A stretch of DNA of 10,953 nucleotides from Desulfobulbaceae bacterium (GCA_030632405.1 DAOVUU010000036.1:1-10953), one strand, 5' to 3'. Positions 1-6,988 are shown, numbered from the stretch's first letter. The notes: a model not told the origin generated them from the sequence alone. Made by a program: numbers and translations.

Positions 1-1
1 A

Positions 2-106
2 GCGCTTGCCGGATATGAAAAAGTGCAACACCGGGAAGATGCATATATAAAAGACAATTCAACTATTTATTGCATCAAGACAACTGAAGACTTATGGCTA
101 CCCTGA
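2..106 (+). CDS. Possible 3' end of an upstream gene (partial, unrecognised)
   Basis: A reading frame is open from the window edge for 34 codons and ends at TGA 104-106. The residues look protein-like, with mixed charged and aromatic content, but I recognise no family. The frame one base later is open from base 51 to TGA 165-167 and also looks protein-like (it ends LLYMTVFSGEDY). Removing one C from the CCC at 101-103 would fuse both into one continuous C-terminus that overlaps the end of the convergent acyl-CoA ligase by about 20 bases. This could be a frameshifted gene end, a sequencing error or chance. The start lies outside the window. Confidence 0.3.
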   Translation, partial: ALAGYEKVQHREDAYIKDNSTIYCIKTTEDLWLP

Positions 107-147
107 AGTTTACCTTTCACCGGAAGCACTACTTTACATGACGGTGT

Positions 148-2082
148 TCAGCGGAGAAGATTATTGATAAGTACCTTATATTTCTTCTCTATCACATGTC
201 GTTTCTTCTTCATAGTGTTCGTCAGTTCTTCTCCAAGCTTGAACTCTTTATCAAGAAAAGTGATGCGCTGAAGCTTTTCATAGGGTTTAAACCCCTGTTT
301 CGGCATAAGAATTCGATTCATATCCCGACGAATCTGCTCAAGAACCTTGCTGTCATTCCAAAAGTCAACCCTTCCTTTTTTCAGGCCAATTACTTTTTTA
401 CTTACATACTCCTTTAATTCCTCAATATTGGGTACAAGCAGAGCCCCTAAACCCTTTTTATCCTGCCCGACAAGCAACGCATCCTGAATAAAAGGAAACA
501 TAGAAAGTGCATTCTCTATCCTGGTAGGGTCAATATTCTCCCCGCTGGACAACACAATGATCTCTTTTGCCCTGCCGGTTATCACAAGCTCACCATTTAT
601 CGTCATTTTCCCCAGGTCACCGGTCTTAAAAAAACCGTCCTCGGTAAATGATTTTTTATTTTCTTCTTCATTATTGTAATAGCCGGAAGTCACCTGAGGG
701 CCACTCACTTCTATGGATCCTTCCTCACCATCAGGCAGAATTTTCCCCTCATCGGAAACTATCCGCAATGTGGTGTTTGCCACCGGTGGCCCCAGGGTCC
801 CCCAGGTCCTGCAGGTAAGCCCTCTTCCGGCAATTGCGGGAGAGCACTCGGTCATTCCATAAGCATTCACTATCCGGATACCAACGGCGTCTATCCACTC
901 TTCAAGATGTGGAGCAAGAGTACCTCCGCCGCTTATAGCGAGGCGTAACTGCCCCCCAAACCTCTGACGCACCATAGCAAGCTTTTTATCAGCAAACCGG
1001 TAGAGTGGATAAAGTAAAATCATTTTACATGAAGCCCCGGTTTTCTCGATGGCCGACAACACGGCTCCTTTGTCTCTAAAGACAGGTATCCGCCCAAGAA
1101 CCTTTCTTCGATTCCGTCGATACCCGGCAGATCCCCAAACCAGTACTCTGAAAAGATTTTGGGCCATATCCCCTTTTTTACTGACAGCCAGCTGCACCTT
1201 TGAATAAAGGGACTCCCATACCCGCGGTACGGTAGCCACCAATGTAGGACTATATTTCTCGAGATCCTGGCCAAAACGTTTAACCGAAGAATAGACCAGG
1301 GTGGTCCCCCGGGCAAGAGCGACGTACTCGGCGGTACGCTCAAAGATATGCCAACTGGGAAGGATGGAGAGCCAATGATCATTTTCTGTCAATTGAATTA
1401 TCTCGGGAACAACATGAACATTATGCATAATATTTGAGTGGGAAAGCATCACTCCTTTTGGCAGACCCGTCGTACCCGAGGTATAAATAATAGTCAGTAA
1501 ATCGCTGGCCCGCAGCTGCTCTCCCTGCTCAAAGAAGGCTTCCATATCCTTTATACTGTAACGCCGATCTCTCAACAGATCATTATAGGCATAGAGATTT
1601 CCGAACAATGTATGCAACCCCTGACCGGTCATCGCAAAAACAGTTTTAAGCTGTTTACAACCTTCCAGAAAACTCTTGTGACTCTCCAGGAGAGTATCGG
1701 TCTCTACGATAAGAAATGTGCAATTGGCATTATTAACTATAAACTCGAGTTCCTGGGTCGGGGTATCTGAGCCACGGGGGACATTAACTGCGCCGATAGA
1801 CATCATGGCCAGATCAGTTACCATCCAGGCATACCGGTTGTCAGAGAGCAGCATCACCTTGTCGCCTCTTGACATACCGCGACGCTGAAAACCCTTTGCC
1901 AACAGCAGTACATCCTCAAAAAGTTTGCCGTAAGTTACCCGGTGTTCTTTGCCTGCGGCGGTATATATATAGGCGATATTGTTGCCATACTGTCTCACAC
2001 AGTTAACAAAAAAAGAATACAGGGTATCCGGATTTTCATATACCGGCAGGGCGGCAGGATCAAATAATCGAACTTCACTCAC
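148..2082 (-). CDS. Long-chain acyl-CoA synthetase (AMP-forming, FadD15/FAA1-like)
   Basis: This 644-residue protein is an adenylate-forming enzyme of the ANL superfamily. It should activate a carboxylic acid, probably a long-chain fatty acid, with ATP and CoA to give acyl-CoA, AMP and PPi, acting at the cytosolic face of the membrane. The core motifs are all visible: YTSGTTGLPKG (residues 200-210, phosphate loop), AYGMTE (407-412), TGDLG (487-491), TGRAKEII (502-509), and a C-terminal TNTMKKKR (621-628) that supplies the usual catalytic lysine region. Length and order fit the COG1022 long-chain type rather than short acetyl-CoA synthetases. The ATG at 2082 overlaps the stop of the upstream methyltransferase gene by four bases (ATGA), which implies translational coupling. 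It is the last gene of the minus-strand cluster, and I see no clear terminator after it. Exact chain-length specificity cannot be read from sequence. Confidence 0.93.
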   Translation of the reverse strand: MSEVRLFDPAALPVYENPDTLYSFFVNCVRQYGNNIAYIYTAAGKEHRVTYGKLFEDVLLLAKGFQRRGMSRGDKVMLLSDNRYAWMVTDLAMMSIGAVNVPRGSDTPTQELEFIVNNANCTFLIVETDTLLESHKSFLEGCKQLKTVFAMTGQGLHTLFGNLYAYNDLLRDRRYSIKDMEAFFEQGEQLRASDLLTIIYTSGTTGLPKGVMLSHSNIMHNVHVVPEIIQLTENDHWLSILPSWHIFERTAEYVALARGTTLVYSSVKRFGQDLEKYSPTLVATVPRVWESLYSKVQLAVSKKGDMAQNLFRVLVWGSAGYRRNRRKVLGRIPVFRDKGAVLSAIEKTGASCKMILLYPLYRFADKKLAMVRQRFGGQLRLAISGGGTLAPHLEEWIDAVGIRIVNAYGMTECSPAIAGRGLTCRTWGTLGPPVANTTLRIVSDEGKILPDGEEGSIEVSGPQVTSGYYNNEEENKKSFTEDGFFKTGDLGKMTINGELVITGRAKEIIVLSSGENIDPTRIENALSMFPFIQDALLVGQDKKGLGALLVPNIEELKEYVSKKVIGLKKGRVDFWNDSKVLEQIRRDMNRILMPKQGFKPYEKLQRITFLDKEFKLGEELTNTMKKKRHVIEKKYKVLINNLLR

Positions 2083-2762
2083 TCTTTCTCTCCCCAGTGG
2101 ACTGCTATGGTTCCAAACATGAATTTTTTAAAACTAACCTGCGTAAACCCAGCTTCTTTGAACAGATGAGCAAGCTCTTCAGCTGTATAGAACTCCATCG
2201 TTGATCCTGTTAAATATGCGTATGCCGTTTCGTCATCCGCAATAAATTTTCCCATGGCAGGGATACAGAACCGAAAATAAAACTGTAAGAATGGATAAAT
2301 CATATTCTTAACAGGTGGTGTCGTATCCAGGCAGACAACTCTTCCACCCGTCTTGAGCACCCGGGAGACCTCTTTCAGTACTTTTCCGGCATCGTCAACA
2401 TTTCTCAACAGGTAACCAAAAGTTACCGAATCGAAAACACTATCCACAAAAGGCAGATTATTTGCATCACAGGCCTGCCAGTGAATCGATTTTGCAGCAA
2501 ATCTGTTACGTGCCTCAAGCAGCATATTCAGAGAAAAATCGGCGCCGATTACTTCAGCACCATAGGTATCAACCATCAATGCCGCTATATCCCCAGTACC
2601 TGTAGCCAGGTCCAAACTCTTATCTCCATCTGGATCACCCGCTTTTTTTACCACGAATTTTCGCCATCTCTGGTCTTGACCCATGGTCATGACGCGGTTC
2701 ATCATATCATATCGACCGGCGATGGCGTCAAACATTTTCTGTACACCAGGTCCCTTACTCAA
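2079..2762 (-). CDS. ubiE: UbiE/MenG-type quinone C-methyltransferase
   Basis: This is a class I SAM-dependent methyltransferase of the UbiE/MenG family, which methylates demethylmenaquinone (or the ubiquinone precursor) at the last ring-methylation step. An anaerobe would use it for menaquinone. The protein has the family N-terminus FDAIAGRYDMMN (11-22), the SAM motif LDLATGTGDIA (50-60), the acidic ADFS end of strand 2, LPFVDSVFDSVTFGYLLRNV (103-122), RVLKTGGRVV (134-143), and a UbiE-like C-terminus with a YLTGS and GTIAVHWG pattern. I chose the TTG at 2762 because GGAGG lies 7 bases upstream (2770-2774), giving 227 residues. A longer reading from TTG 2783 would place this ribosome site inside the gene. 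It lies 46 bases after asnS and overlaps the acyl-CoA ligase start. Confidence 0.9.
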   Translation of the reverse strand: MSKGPGVQKMFDAIAGRYDMMNRVMTMGQDQRWRKFVVKKAGDPDGDKSLDLATGTGDIAALMVDTYGAEVIGADFSLNMLLEARNRFAAKSIHWQACDANNLPFVDSVFDSVTFGYLLRNVDDAGKVLKEVSRVLKTGGRVVCLDTTPPVKNMIYPFLQFYFRFCIPAMGKFIADDETAYAYLTGSTMEFYTAEELAHLFKEAGFTQVSFKKFMFGTIAVHWGEKE

Positions 2763-2769
2763 ACAATAT

Positions 2770-2774
2770 CCTCC
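2770..2774 (-). promoter_or_regulatory. Ribosome binding site that sets the ubiE start
   Basis: GGAGG on the minus strand lies 7 bases before TTG 2762. It supports this rare TTG start over the in-frame TTG at 2783, which would include the site inside the coding sequence. Confidence 0.7.
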
Positions 2775-2808
2775 AAGCCACAATTTAACGAGAAAAATCC
2801 TAAATGAT

Positions 2809-4167
2809 TCAGCAAGGGGCAGATCCCGGTGTTCTCGGAAAAGGAATTACCTCACGTATATTTTTCATACCTGTAACAAACTGAACGAGGCGTTCAAACC
2901 CCAGCCCAAAGCCGGAGTGCGGTACTGTACCGTAGCGGCGAAGATCCAGATACCAGTCATACTCATTAATATCTATCTGCGCCTCTAACATACGTGATTT
3001 AAGTACATCAAATCTCTCCTCACGCTGACTGCCCCCAACTATCTCCCCAATACCCGGCACGAGAATGTCCATTGCAGCAACGGTTTTTCCATCATCATTC
3101 ATGCGCATATAAAACGGTTTTATTGCCGCTGGATAATCTGTCACAATTAAGGGACACTTAAAGACCACCTCGGTCAGATATCGTTCATGTTCTGATTGAA
3201 GATCTGTCCCCCATTCCACAGGAAACTCGAATTTCTTTCCTGCCTTCAACAAGATTTCTACAGCCTCCGTATACGTGGTATGGCCAAACTTTTTATCAAC
3301 TATCCCGTGGAGCTTACTCAGCAATCCTTTTTCAATAAATTTATCGAACAGGTTAAGATCCTCGATACAGTTGCCCACCACATCTTCGAGAACATATTTC
3401 AATAGATCTTCTGCGATCTGCATATTCCCTCTCAGATCACAAAAAGGCATTTCCGGTTCAATCATCCAGAACTCAGCTAAATGTCGCGACGTGTTTGAAT
3501 TTTCAGCCCTGAATGTCGGTCCAAAGGTGTAAACATCGCCAAGTGACAGTGCGTAGACCTCCGCCTGTAACTGACCACTTACTGTGAGACCGGCACTTTG
3601 GCCGAAAAAATGTTGCCCTTTTCCTTTTTGGTCTGGAGTCGTAACCTGAAACATCTCCCCCGCACCCTCACAGTCGCTCGTCGTAATAATTGGTGTATGC
3701 ACCTGGAAGAAACCTTTCTCCTGGAAGAATTGATGCACTCCGTAGGATAACCTTGATCGCACCCGACTGACTGCACCCAGCGCATTTGTGCGGGGCCGCA
3801 GATGGCTTAGATCTCTCAAAAACTCAAAGGAATGCCTCTTTTTTTGCAGGGGATAGGTCTTGGGATCGGCCAACCCTACTACAATAACTTCATCAGCATG
3901 AATTTCCACTTCCTGCCCTTTGGCCGGTGATTCTTTTAATTGCCCCCTGATTATTACACTGCAACCCGTTGTGAGCTGTTTAATTTCCCGGCTATAGTTT
4001 TCCAGATCTTCATTGGCAATTATCTGCATATTGGCAAGACATGAACCATCATTAACCTCCAAAAAGGAAAATTCACCCGTATCCCTGCGTGTTCTGATCC
4101 ACCCTGCAATTGATACAGTCTTGTCGACAGGCTTGTCTTTAATCAGTTCTCTGATCCGTTTCTTCAT
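2809..4167 (-). CDS. asnS: Asparaginyl-tRNA synthetase
   Basis: This 452-residue class IIb aminoacyl-tRNA synthetase charges tRNA-Asn with asparagine in the cytosol. An N-terminal OB-fold anticodon-binding domain (about 15-100, with the [13 protein letters not shown] start) is followed by the class II catalytic core. Motif 2 is [11 protein letters not shown] (219-229), motif 3 is GFGLGFERL (419-427), and the protein ends with IPFPRTPG (441-448). The asparagine-type QVTT and [13 protein letters not shown] stretches separate it from aspartyl- and lysyl-tRNA synthetases. The length is close to the usual 460 or so. The final four residues are SAPC where many AsnRS have NAEF, a small oddity. ATG 4167 has GGAGGT a few bases upstream. 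The gene sits 13 bases after the TtcA-like gene and is probably cotranscribed with it. Its presence suggests that the cell can make Asn-tRNA directly. Confidence 0.97.
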   Translation of the reverse strand: MKKRIRELIKDKPVDKTVSIAGWIRTRRDTGEFSFLEVNDGSCLANMQIIANEDLENYSREIKQLTTGCSVIIRGQLKESPAKGQEVEIHADEVIVVGLADPKTYPLQKKRHSFEFLRDLSHLRPRTNALGAVSRVRSRLSYGVHQFFQEKGFFQVHTPIITTSDCEGAGEMFQVTTPDQKGKGQHFFGQSAGLTVSGQLQAEVYALSLGDVYTFGPTFRAENSNTSRHLAEFWMIEPEMPFCDLRGNMQIAEDLLKYVLEDVVGNCIEDLNLFDKFIEKGLLSKLHGIVDKKFGHTTYTEAVEILLKAGKKFEFPVEWGTDLQSEHERYLTEVVFKCPLIVTDYPAAIKPFYMRMNDDGKTVAAMDILVPGIGEIVGGSQREERFDVLKSRMLEAQIDINEYDWYLDLRRYGTVPHSGFGLGFERLVQFVTGMKNIREVIPFPRTPGSAPC

Positions 4168-4180
4168 TAGACCTCCATTT

Positions 4181-4909
4181 TTATAACATGTATTCCTGTC
4201 TCACATTTGCCAGAGCGGCAAATATGGATTGTTTTCCTGCCGGCTCTTCACTGTACAGATAATCCAGCAATTTTCGAACCGTCTCACGACGGGTTTTATC
4301 GGCTAATGGACAAAGGTTGGCAACAGGACTAATTTTAAGTGAAGTTGCTATCTCAATCACTTCTTTTTTCTCAATATAGGCAAACGGCCGTATGATAGAA
4401 AAGCTCCCATCGAACAGTTTCTGCCTGGGCAGCATCGTCGATATATTCCCACTGTAAAGAATGTTAAGAAAAAAAGTTTCAATAAGATCATCCTTGTGAT
4501 GCCCAAAGGCGATTTTATTAAACCCTCTCTCCCGGGCAAGATCGAAAAGCTGACTCCGCCTATTGCGTGCACACTGAAAACAGGTTCTGTCCTCATTGTC
4601 AATTTTCCACGCTTCATCTATATTATAATCGATTGAAAACTTCTCCAGCTGTCTCCCTATCGACACTTCAGGACCAGCCATCCCTTCATGTTGCCGCCAG
4701 AATCCATAATCGATAATCTGGCCCTTCACTTCAAAACGGATCGGTGCTTTTTCCTGCCACATCTTCAGTACCCAGGCAAGAGCCATGCTGTCAATTCCAC
4801 CTGAGACTCCAACCATGACCCTATCTCCATCAGCCAGCATTCCATAGTCATGCATTACCTGACCAATTTTTCTATTAAGACGTGGGGGAAGCTTTAAATA
4901 ACGCTGCAT
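4181..4909 (-). CDS. TtcA-like PP-loop ATPase (tRNA thiolation family)
   Basis: This 242-residue protein is of the TtcA/TilS-like N-type ATP pyrophosphatase group. TtcA thiolates C32 of certain tRNAs using an Fe-S cluster; the same job is inferred here. The PP-loop is SGGIDS (36-41), with Ile where E. coli TtcA has Lys. A CxxC pair (C110, C113) is followed by RNRR, then GHHKDD (136-141) and a third cysteine in NLCPLAD (C200). Three cysteines in this spacing match the cluster ligands of the TtcA family, and TilS lacks them. It is shorter than E. coli TtcA (311 residues). No good ribosome site precedes ATG 4909, but the N-terminus [18 protein letters not shown] is family-typical, so this start is preferred. 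It heads the cluster with asnS. It could instead act on another RNA or metabolite. Confidence 0.82.
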   Translation of the reverse strand: MQRYLKLPPRLNRKIGQVMHDYGMLADGDRVMVGVSGGIDSMALAWVLKMWQEKAPIRFEVKGQIIDYGFWRQHEGMAGPEVSIGRQLEKFSIDYNIDEAWKIDNEDRTCFQCARNRRSQLFDLARERGFNKIAFGHHKDDLIETFFLNILYSGNISTMLPRQKLFDGSFSIIRPFAYIEKKEVIEIATSLKISPVANLCPLADKTRRETVRKLLDYLYSEEPAGKQSIFAALANVRQEYML

Positions 4910-4930
4910 GTGTGATAGTTTTTTTCGAAT

Positions 4931-4967
4931 AAAAAAACCCGCGACTGTGAAAAAACAGCATCGCGGG
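4931..4967 (-). terminator. Rho-independent-type hairpin just before the TtcA-like gene
   Basis: CCCGCGA (4938-4944) pairs with TCGCGGG (4961-4967). An inner CTGT/ACAG stem (4945-4948 with 4955-4958) is offset by a two-base bulge. On the minus strand seven T residues follow at once (4937-4931), a classical terminator layout. On the plus strand the T run comes only after a 9-base gap and is weaker. It could end the lipoprotein transcript. It lies 21 bases before the TtcA-like start codon, so it could also be a leader attenuator. Confidence 0.8.
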
Positions 4968-5013
4968 AGAAGATTCTTTTTTCAAGCCATATTCTTTCAG
5001 CAGAACTCAATGA

Positions 5014-5170
5014 TGATGGCGTCGTAAAAACCTAAAATTTCGGATGGCTAAGTAAAAAACTTCATAAGCGAGGCGCGTAAATTTTCTATTATCTTGGCGT
5101 ACTATAGTACGTCGTGATGATAGAAAATTTACAGCAACGAAGCAGGTGAAGAGTTTTTACGACGCCATCA
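5014..5170. repeat. MITE-like imperfect palindrome with 17-bp terminal inverted repeats
   Basis: The ends TGATGGCGTCGTAAAAA (5014-5030) and TTTTTACGACGCCATCA (5154-5170) are perfect inverted repeats. Inside, TAAATTTTCTATTATC (5078-5093) pairs with GATGATAGAAAATTTA (5116-5131) with one mismatch, around a perfect 14-bp palindrome CGTACTATAGTACG (5098-5111). There is no coding capacity, so any movement would need a transposase supplied elsewhere. The right end overlaps the lipoprotein stop codon. No convincing target-site duplication is visible at the ends. The same end sequence recurs at 5835-5851. It could also act as a folded RNA element at the 3' end of transcripts. Confidence 0.8.
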
Positions 5171-5806
5171 ATTAAGATATGGGCAGTCGGCCAACCGCTC
5201 TTTAATACCCTGTTCAAGAAGCTCTTCAACACTGATCCATTTAAAGCCTCTGCTCTGGGCTTTGTCAAATGAAAGCACATTACTTAAAAAAGACTCCTGG
5301 GTTTCCTTGAAGTCCGCCGACCAGAGTACACTACCGGTGGATGAACGCCTGAGAACCATTTTGAAGTTTGCTGATGCAGGCGACTCTGATGCATATTCTC
5401 CACCTTCACGCTGTTTGAAACGCCCCACTGTTGTCATCAGAACCCCCTCACAGTTGAGCTTTTTACCTAGCATAGCAACAGTCCCTGATATACCGCCGGA
5501 TATTTCCGGTATAAGAGTGGTTATTTGATTTGAGGTAATGACCCTCACCTTCGGGTTATCAGCCAGTTCCTTTGACATAACAGCAGTAGCGAAAAAAGCC
5601 CCATCCTCTAACTCCTTGGCATCACTGAATTTTATTGTGTCATCCTTGCCCAGTGAGGTACCAGCAGGCAATACAACAATACAGGCCAGTGGTTCAACTG
5701 GAACCTCAACCGCCTCACCTTGTCCTTTACCTGAAAAAGATGAACATGACGATAACCAAAGCAAAACACAACTCAATATTAAAATAGTACTGCATAATTT
5801 TTGCAC
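5168..5806 (-). CDS. Small conserved-type lipoprotein, function unknown
   Basis: This encodes a 212-residue secreted lipoprotein. A short N-region with Lys3 and a hydrophobic stretch (4-18) lead to the lipobox LSSC, with Cys21 as the likely lipidated residue. Ser at +2 would favour the outer membrane by the E. coli rule. The mature part starts CIVVLPAGTS and has alternating strands and a helical stretch, reminiscent of the CsgG/TolB-N-like lipoprotein folds in which a VLP segment opens the domain. I cannot name a family. I chose GTG 5806 because AGGTG (5812-5816) lies 5 bases upstream. A longer reading to 5899 would use a start inside the flanking repeat and bury the signal peptide. The TGA stop (5170-5168) is made by the terminal repeat of the MITE-like element, so the C-terminus may have been altered by insertion. 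Confidence 0.75.
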   Translation of the reverse strand: MQKLCSTILILSCVLLWLSSCSSFSGKGQGEAVEVPVEPLACIVVLPAGTSLGKDDTIKFSDAKELEDGAFFATAVMSKELADNPKVRVITSNQITTLIPEISGGISGTVAMLGKKLNCEGVLMTTVGRFKQREGGEYASESPASANFKMVLRRSSTGSVLWSADFKETQESFLSNVLSFDKAQSRGFKWISVEELLEQGIKERLADCPYLN

Positions 5807-5811
5807 GAATT

Positions 5812-5816
5812 CACCT
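5812..5816 (-). promoter_or_regulatory. Ribosome binding site supporting the GTG start of the lipoprotein gene
   Basis: AGGTG on the minus strand is 5 bases before GTG 5806. This start puts the positively charged and hydrophobic signal peptide at the true N-terminus. Confidence 0.6.
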
Positions 5817-5834
5817 TTCGATAAGTTTTTTACT

Positions 5835-6036
5835 TGATGGCGTCGTAAAAAGTCTGATCTACTGCGTTGTAGGTTTTTTCCAGACACTCGACATACCACA
5901 TGTATGGTCGAGTACCTATAAAAAACACTACGCCTCGAAGTCTACGCTTATCTGTATATCAAACTTCTCGAAGTCTACGCTTATCGGACTTAGCCATCTA
6001 TGGCTTAGAATAACCTTTTTACGAGATTGTCGACAA
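5835..6036. repeat. Second, longer MITE-like repeat related to the one at 5014-5170
   Basis: The left end, TGATGGCGTCGTAAAAA (5835-5851), is identical to the terminal repeat of the first element and in opposite orientation to that element's nearer end. The right end shares only TTTTTACGA (6016-6024) before diverging into a TTGTCGACAA palindrome (6027-6036), so the boundary is approximate. The middle holds an imperfect hairpin centred near 5898 (CTCGACATAC against GTATGGTCGAG). It also holds a 19-bp direct repeat and a short AGCCAT/ATGGCT palindrome (5992-6005). No open frame of its own is evident. It fills the gap between hisB and the lipoprotein gene, so any promoter for the latter lies in it or further upstream. 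Confidence 0.7.
5934..5985 (+). repeat. Pair of 19-bp direct repeats inside the second element
   Basis: CTCGAAGTCTACGCTTATC occurs at 5934-5952 and again, without a mismatch, at 5967-5985. The offset is 33 bases, with a 14-base spacer. Similarity stops sharply on both sides, which suggests a recent internal duplication. Confidence 0.9.
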
Positions 6037-6053
6037 ATCATGAGATAAAAAAT

Positions 6054-6653
6054 TCACAGACACCCTTTTGAAGACAACGAGCCTGATATCTGTATCCCGG
6101 TAGTGGCACTGTTTAATGCACGGCCAAATCCTTTAAATATGGCCTCCAGAATATGATGACCATTCTCGCCGTGCAAAAGATCAATGTGGAGAGTCAACCC
6201 GCCATGCTGACAAACAGCACGGAAAAATTCTTTGCCAAGGAAAGTGTCAAAAGTGCCTAGTTTTTGCTCCTCAACACAGACATCGTAATGGAGATAAGGC
6301 CGATTAGAAATATCAATAACAACTCTTGCCAAAGTCTCATCCATGGGGAGATAACAACTTCCATACCTTGCTATACCACCTTTATCTCCTAATGCCATGG
6401 AAATTGCCTGACCAAAACAGATCCCAATATCTTCAACCGTATGATGATCGTCAATCTCTGTATCACCTTCTGCTTTCAGCTTAAGATCAAAAAAACCGTG
6501 CACAGCAAAAAGAGTGAGCATATGATCCAGAAAAGGTACACCGCTATCAATTTCAACCTGACCGCTTCCGTCCAGGACAAAGTCAAGCTGAATATCCGTC
6601 TCTTTTGTTTTCCTTCCGACTGAACCCTTGCGGTTACTCTCAAATGTATCCAT
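6054..6653 (-). CDS. hisB: Imidazoleglycerol-phosphate dehydratase
   Basis: This 199-residue enzyme dehydrates imidazole glycerol phosphate to imidazole acetol phosphate in histidine biosynthesis. The two metal-binding halves are visible: FLDHM (41-45) with DDHHTVED (68-75), and the second-half GENGHHILEAIFKGFGRAL (162-180) with the conserved His pair and Glu. The length matches the monofunctional bacterial enzyme, with no fused histidinol-phosphatase domain. ATG 6653 is preceded by a GGAAA 6-10 bases upstream, a weak ribosome site. No other his genes are in the window, so it stands apart from an operon here. A TATAAT-like -10 lies about 95 bases upstream. Its 3' end runs into the repeat at 5835-6036, and no separate terminator is seen. 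Confidence 0.97.
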   Translation of the reverse strand: MDTFESNRKGSVGRKTKETDIQLDFVLDGSGQVEIDSGVPFLDHMLTLFAVHGFFDLKLKAEGDTEIDDHHTVEDIGICFGQAISMALGDKGGIARYGSCYLPMDETLARVVIDISNRPYLHYDVCVEEQKLGTFDTFLGKEFFRAVCQHGGLTLHIDLLHGENGHHILEAIFKGFGRALNSATTGIQISGSLSSKGCL

Positions 6654-6839
6654 CTAGTATTTCCAATTAAATTAAGCTACGATAGTGCCGTATAAATGTG
6701 TATTTAAATTAAAGAAATCAACTCTTTTGAAGAGTATATTAAGAACTATTATACCCTATGCAAAAAAAACCTTCTCTATTTTTCGTGACAGTTTAGTGGA
6801 AAATAATTATAGTGTTGTGTTCGTGTTGACTTTTTTTTA
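6654..6839. other. AT-rich divergent intergenic region between hisB and tRNA-Gly
   Basis: No coding frame looks real here. On the minus strand, TATAAT (6753-6748) is a good -10 for hisB, without a recognisable -35. A 6-bp stem, ACTCTT/AAGAGT with a 3-base loop (6721-6735), would lie in the hisB leader. A possible extra TTGACT (6826-6831) lies upstream of the main tRNA promoter. Nothing else is evident. Confidence 0.4.
6748..6753 (-). promoter_or_regulatory. Candidate -10 box for hisB
   Basis: A perfect TATAAT on the minus strand is followed by an A/T-rich leader of roughly 90 bases. No TTGACA-like -35 is seen at 16-18 bases, so support is only partial. Confidence 0.35.
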
Positions 6840-6868
6840 TTGACACTAATTTTAAGACTTTGTATAAA
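6840..6868 (+). promoter_or_regulatory. Strong sigma70-type promoter of tRNA-Gly
   Basis: A perfect -35 TTGACA (6840-6845), a 17-base spacer and a -10 TATAAA (6863-6868). Transcription would begin near 6875, about 25 bases before the tRNA. It probably also feeds rplM-rpsI by readthrough. Confidence 0.8.
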
Positions 6869-6900
6869 CACCCCAGTTTTGACACACAGAAACACATCGA

Positions 6901-6975
6901 GCGGGAATAACTCAGTGGTAGAGTGTAACCTTGCCAAGGTTGAAGTCGCGAGTTCGAATCTCGTTTCCCGCTCCA
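6901..6975 (+). tRNA. tRNA-Gly (anticodon GCC)
   Basis: A full cloverleaf can be drawn. The acceptor stem is GCGGGAA (6901-6907) with TTCCCGC (6965-6971). The D arm contains AGTGGTA. The anticodon stem is TAACC/GGTTG around loop TTGCCAA (6931-6937), with anticodon GCC at 6933-6935. The T arm is GCGAG-TTCGAAT-CTCGT. Discriminator T is followed by an encoded CCA (6973-6975). It decodes GGC and GGT codons and supplies glycine for translation. It is preceded by a strong promoter and followed by a hairpin. Confidence 0.97.
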
Positions 6976-6988
6976 CTATAACTTCAAA

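Noticed and set aside
5807..5899. A 31-codon N-terminal extension of the lipoprotein gene
   Set aside because: Most of it lies in the repeat element, it would bury the signal peptide, and a ribosome site supports GTG 5806.
5014..6036. CRISPR array
   Set aside because: The repeats are inverted, differ in their centres and are not regularly spaced. No cas gene is present.
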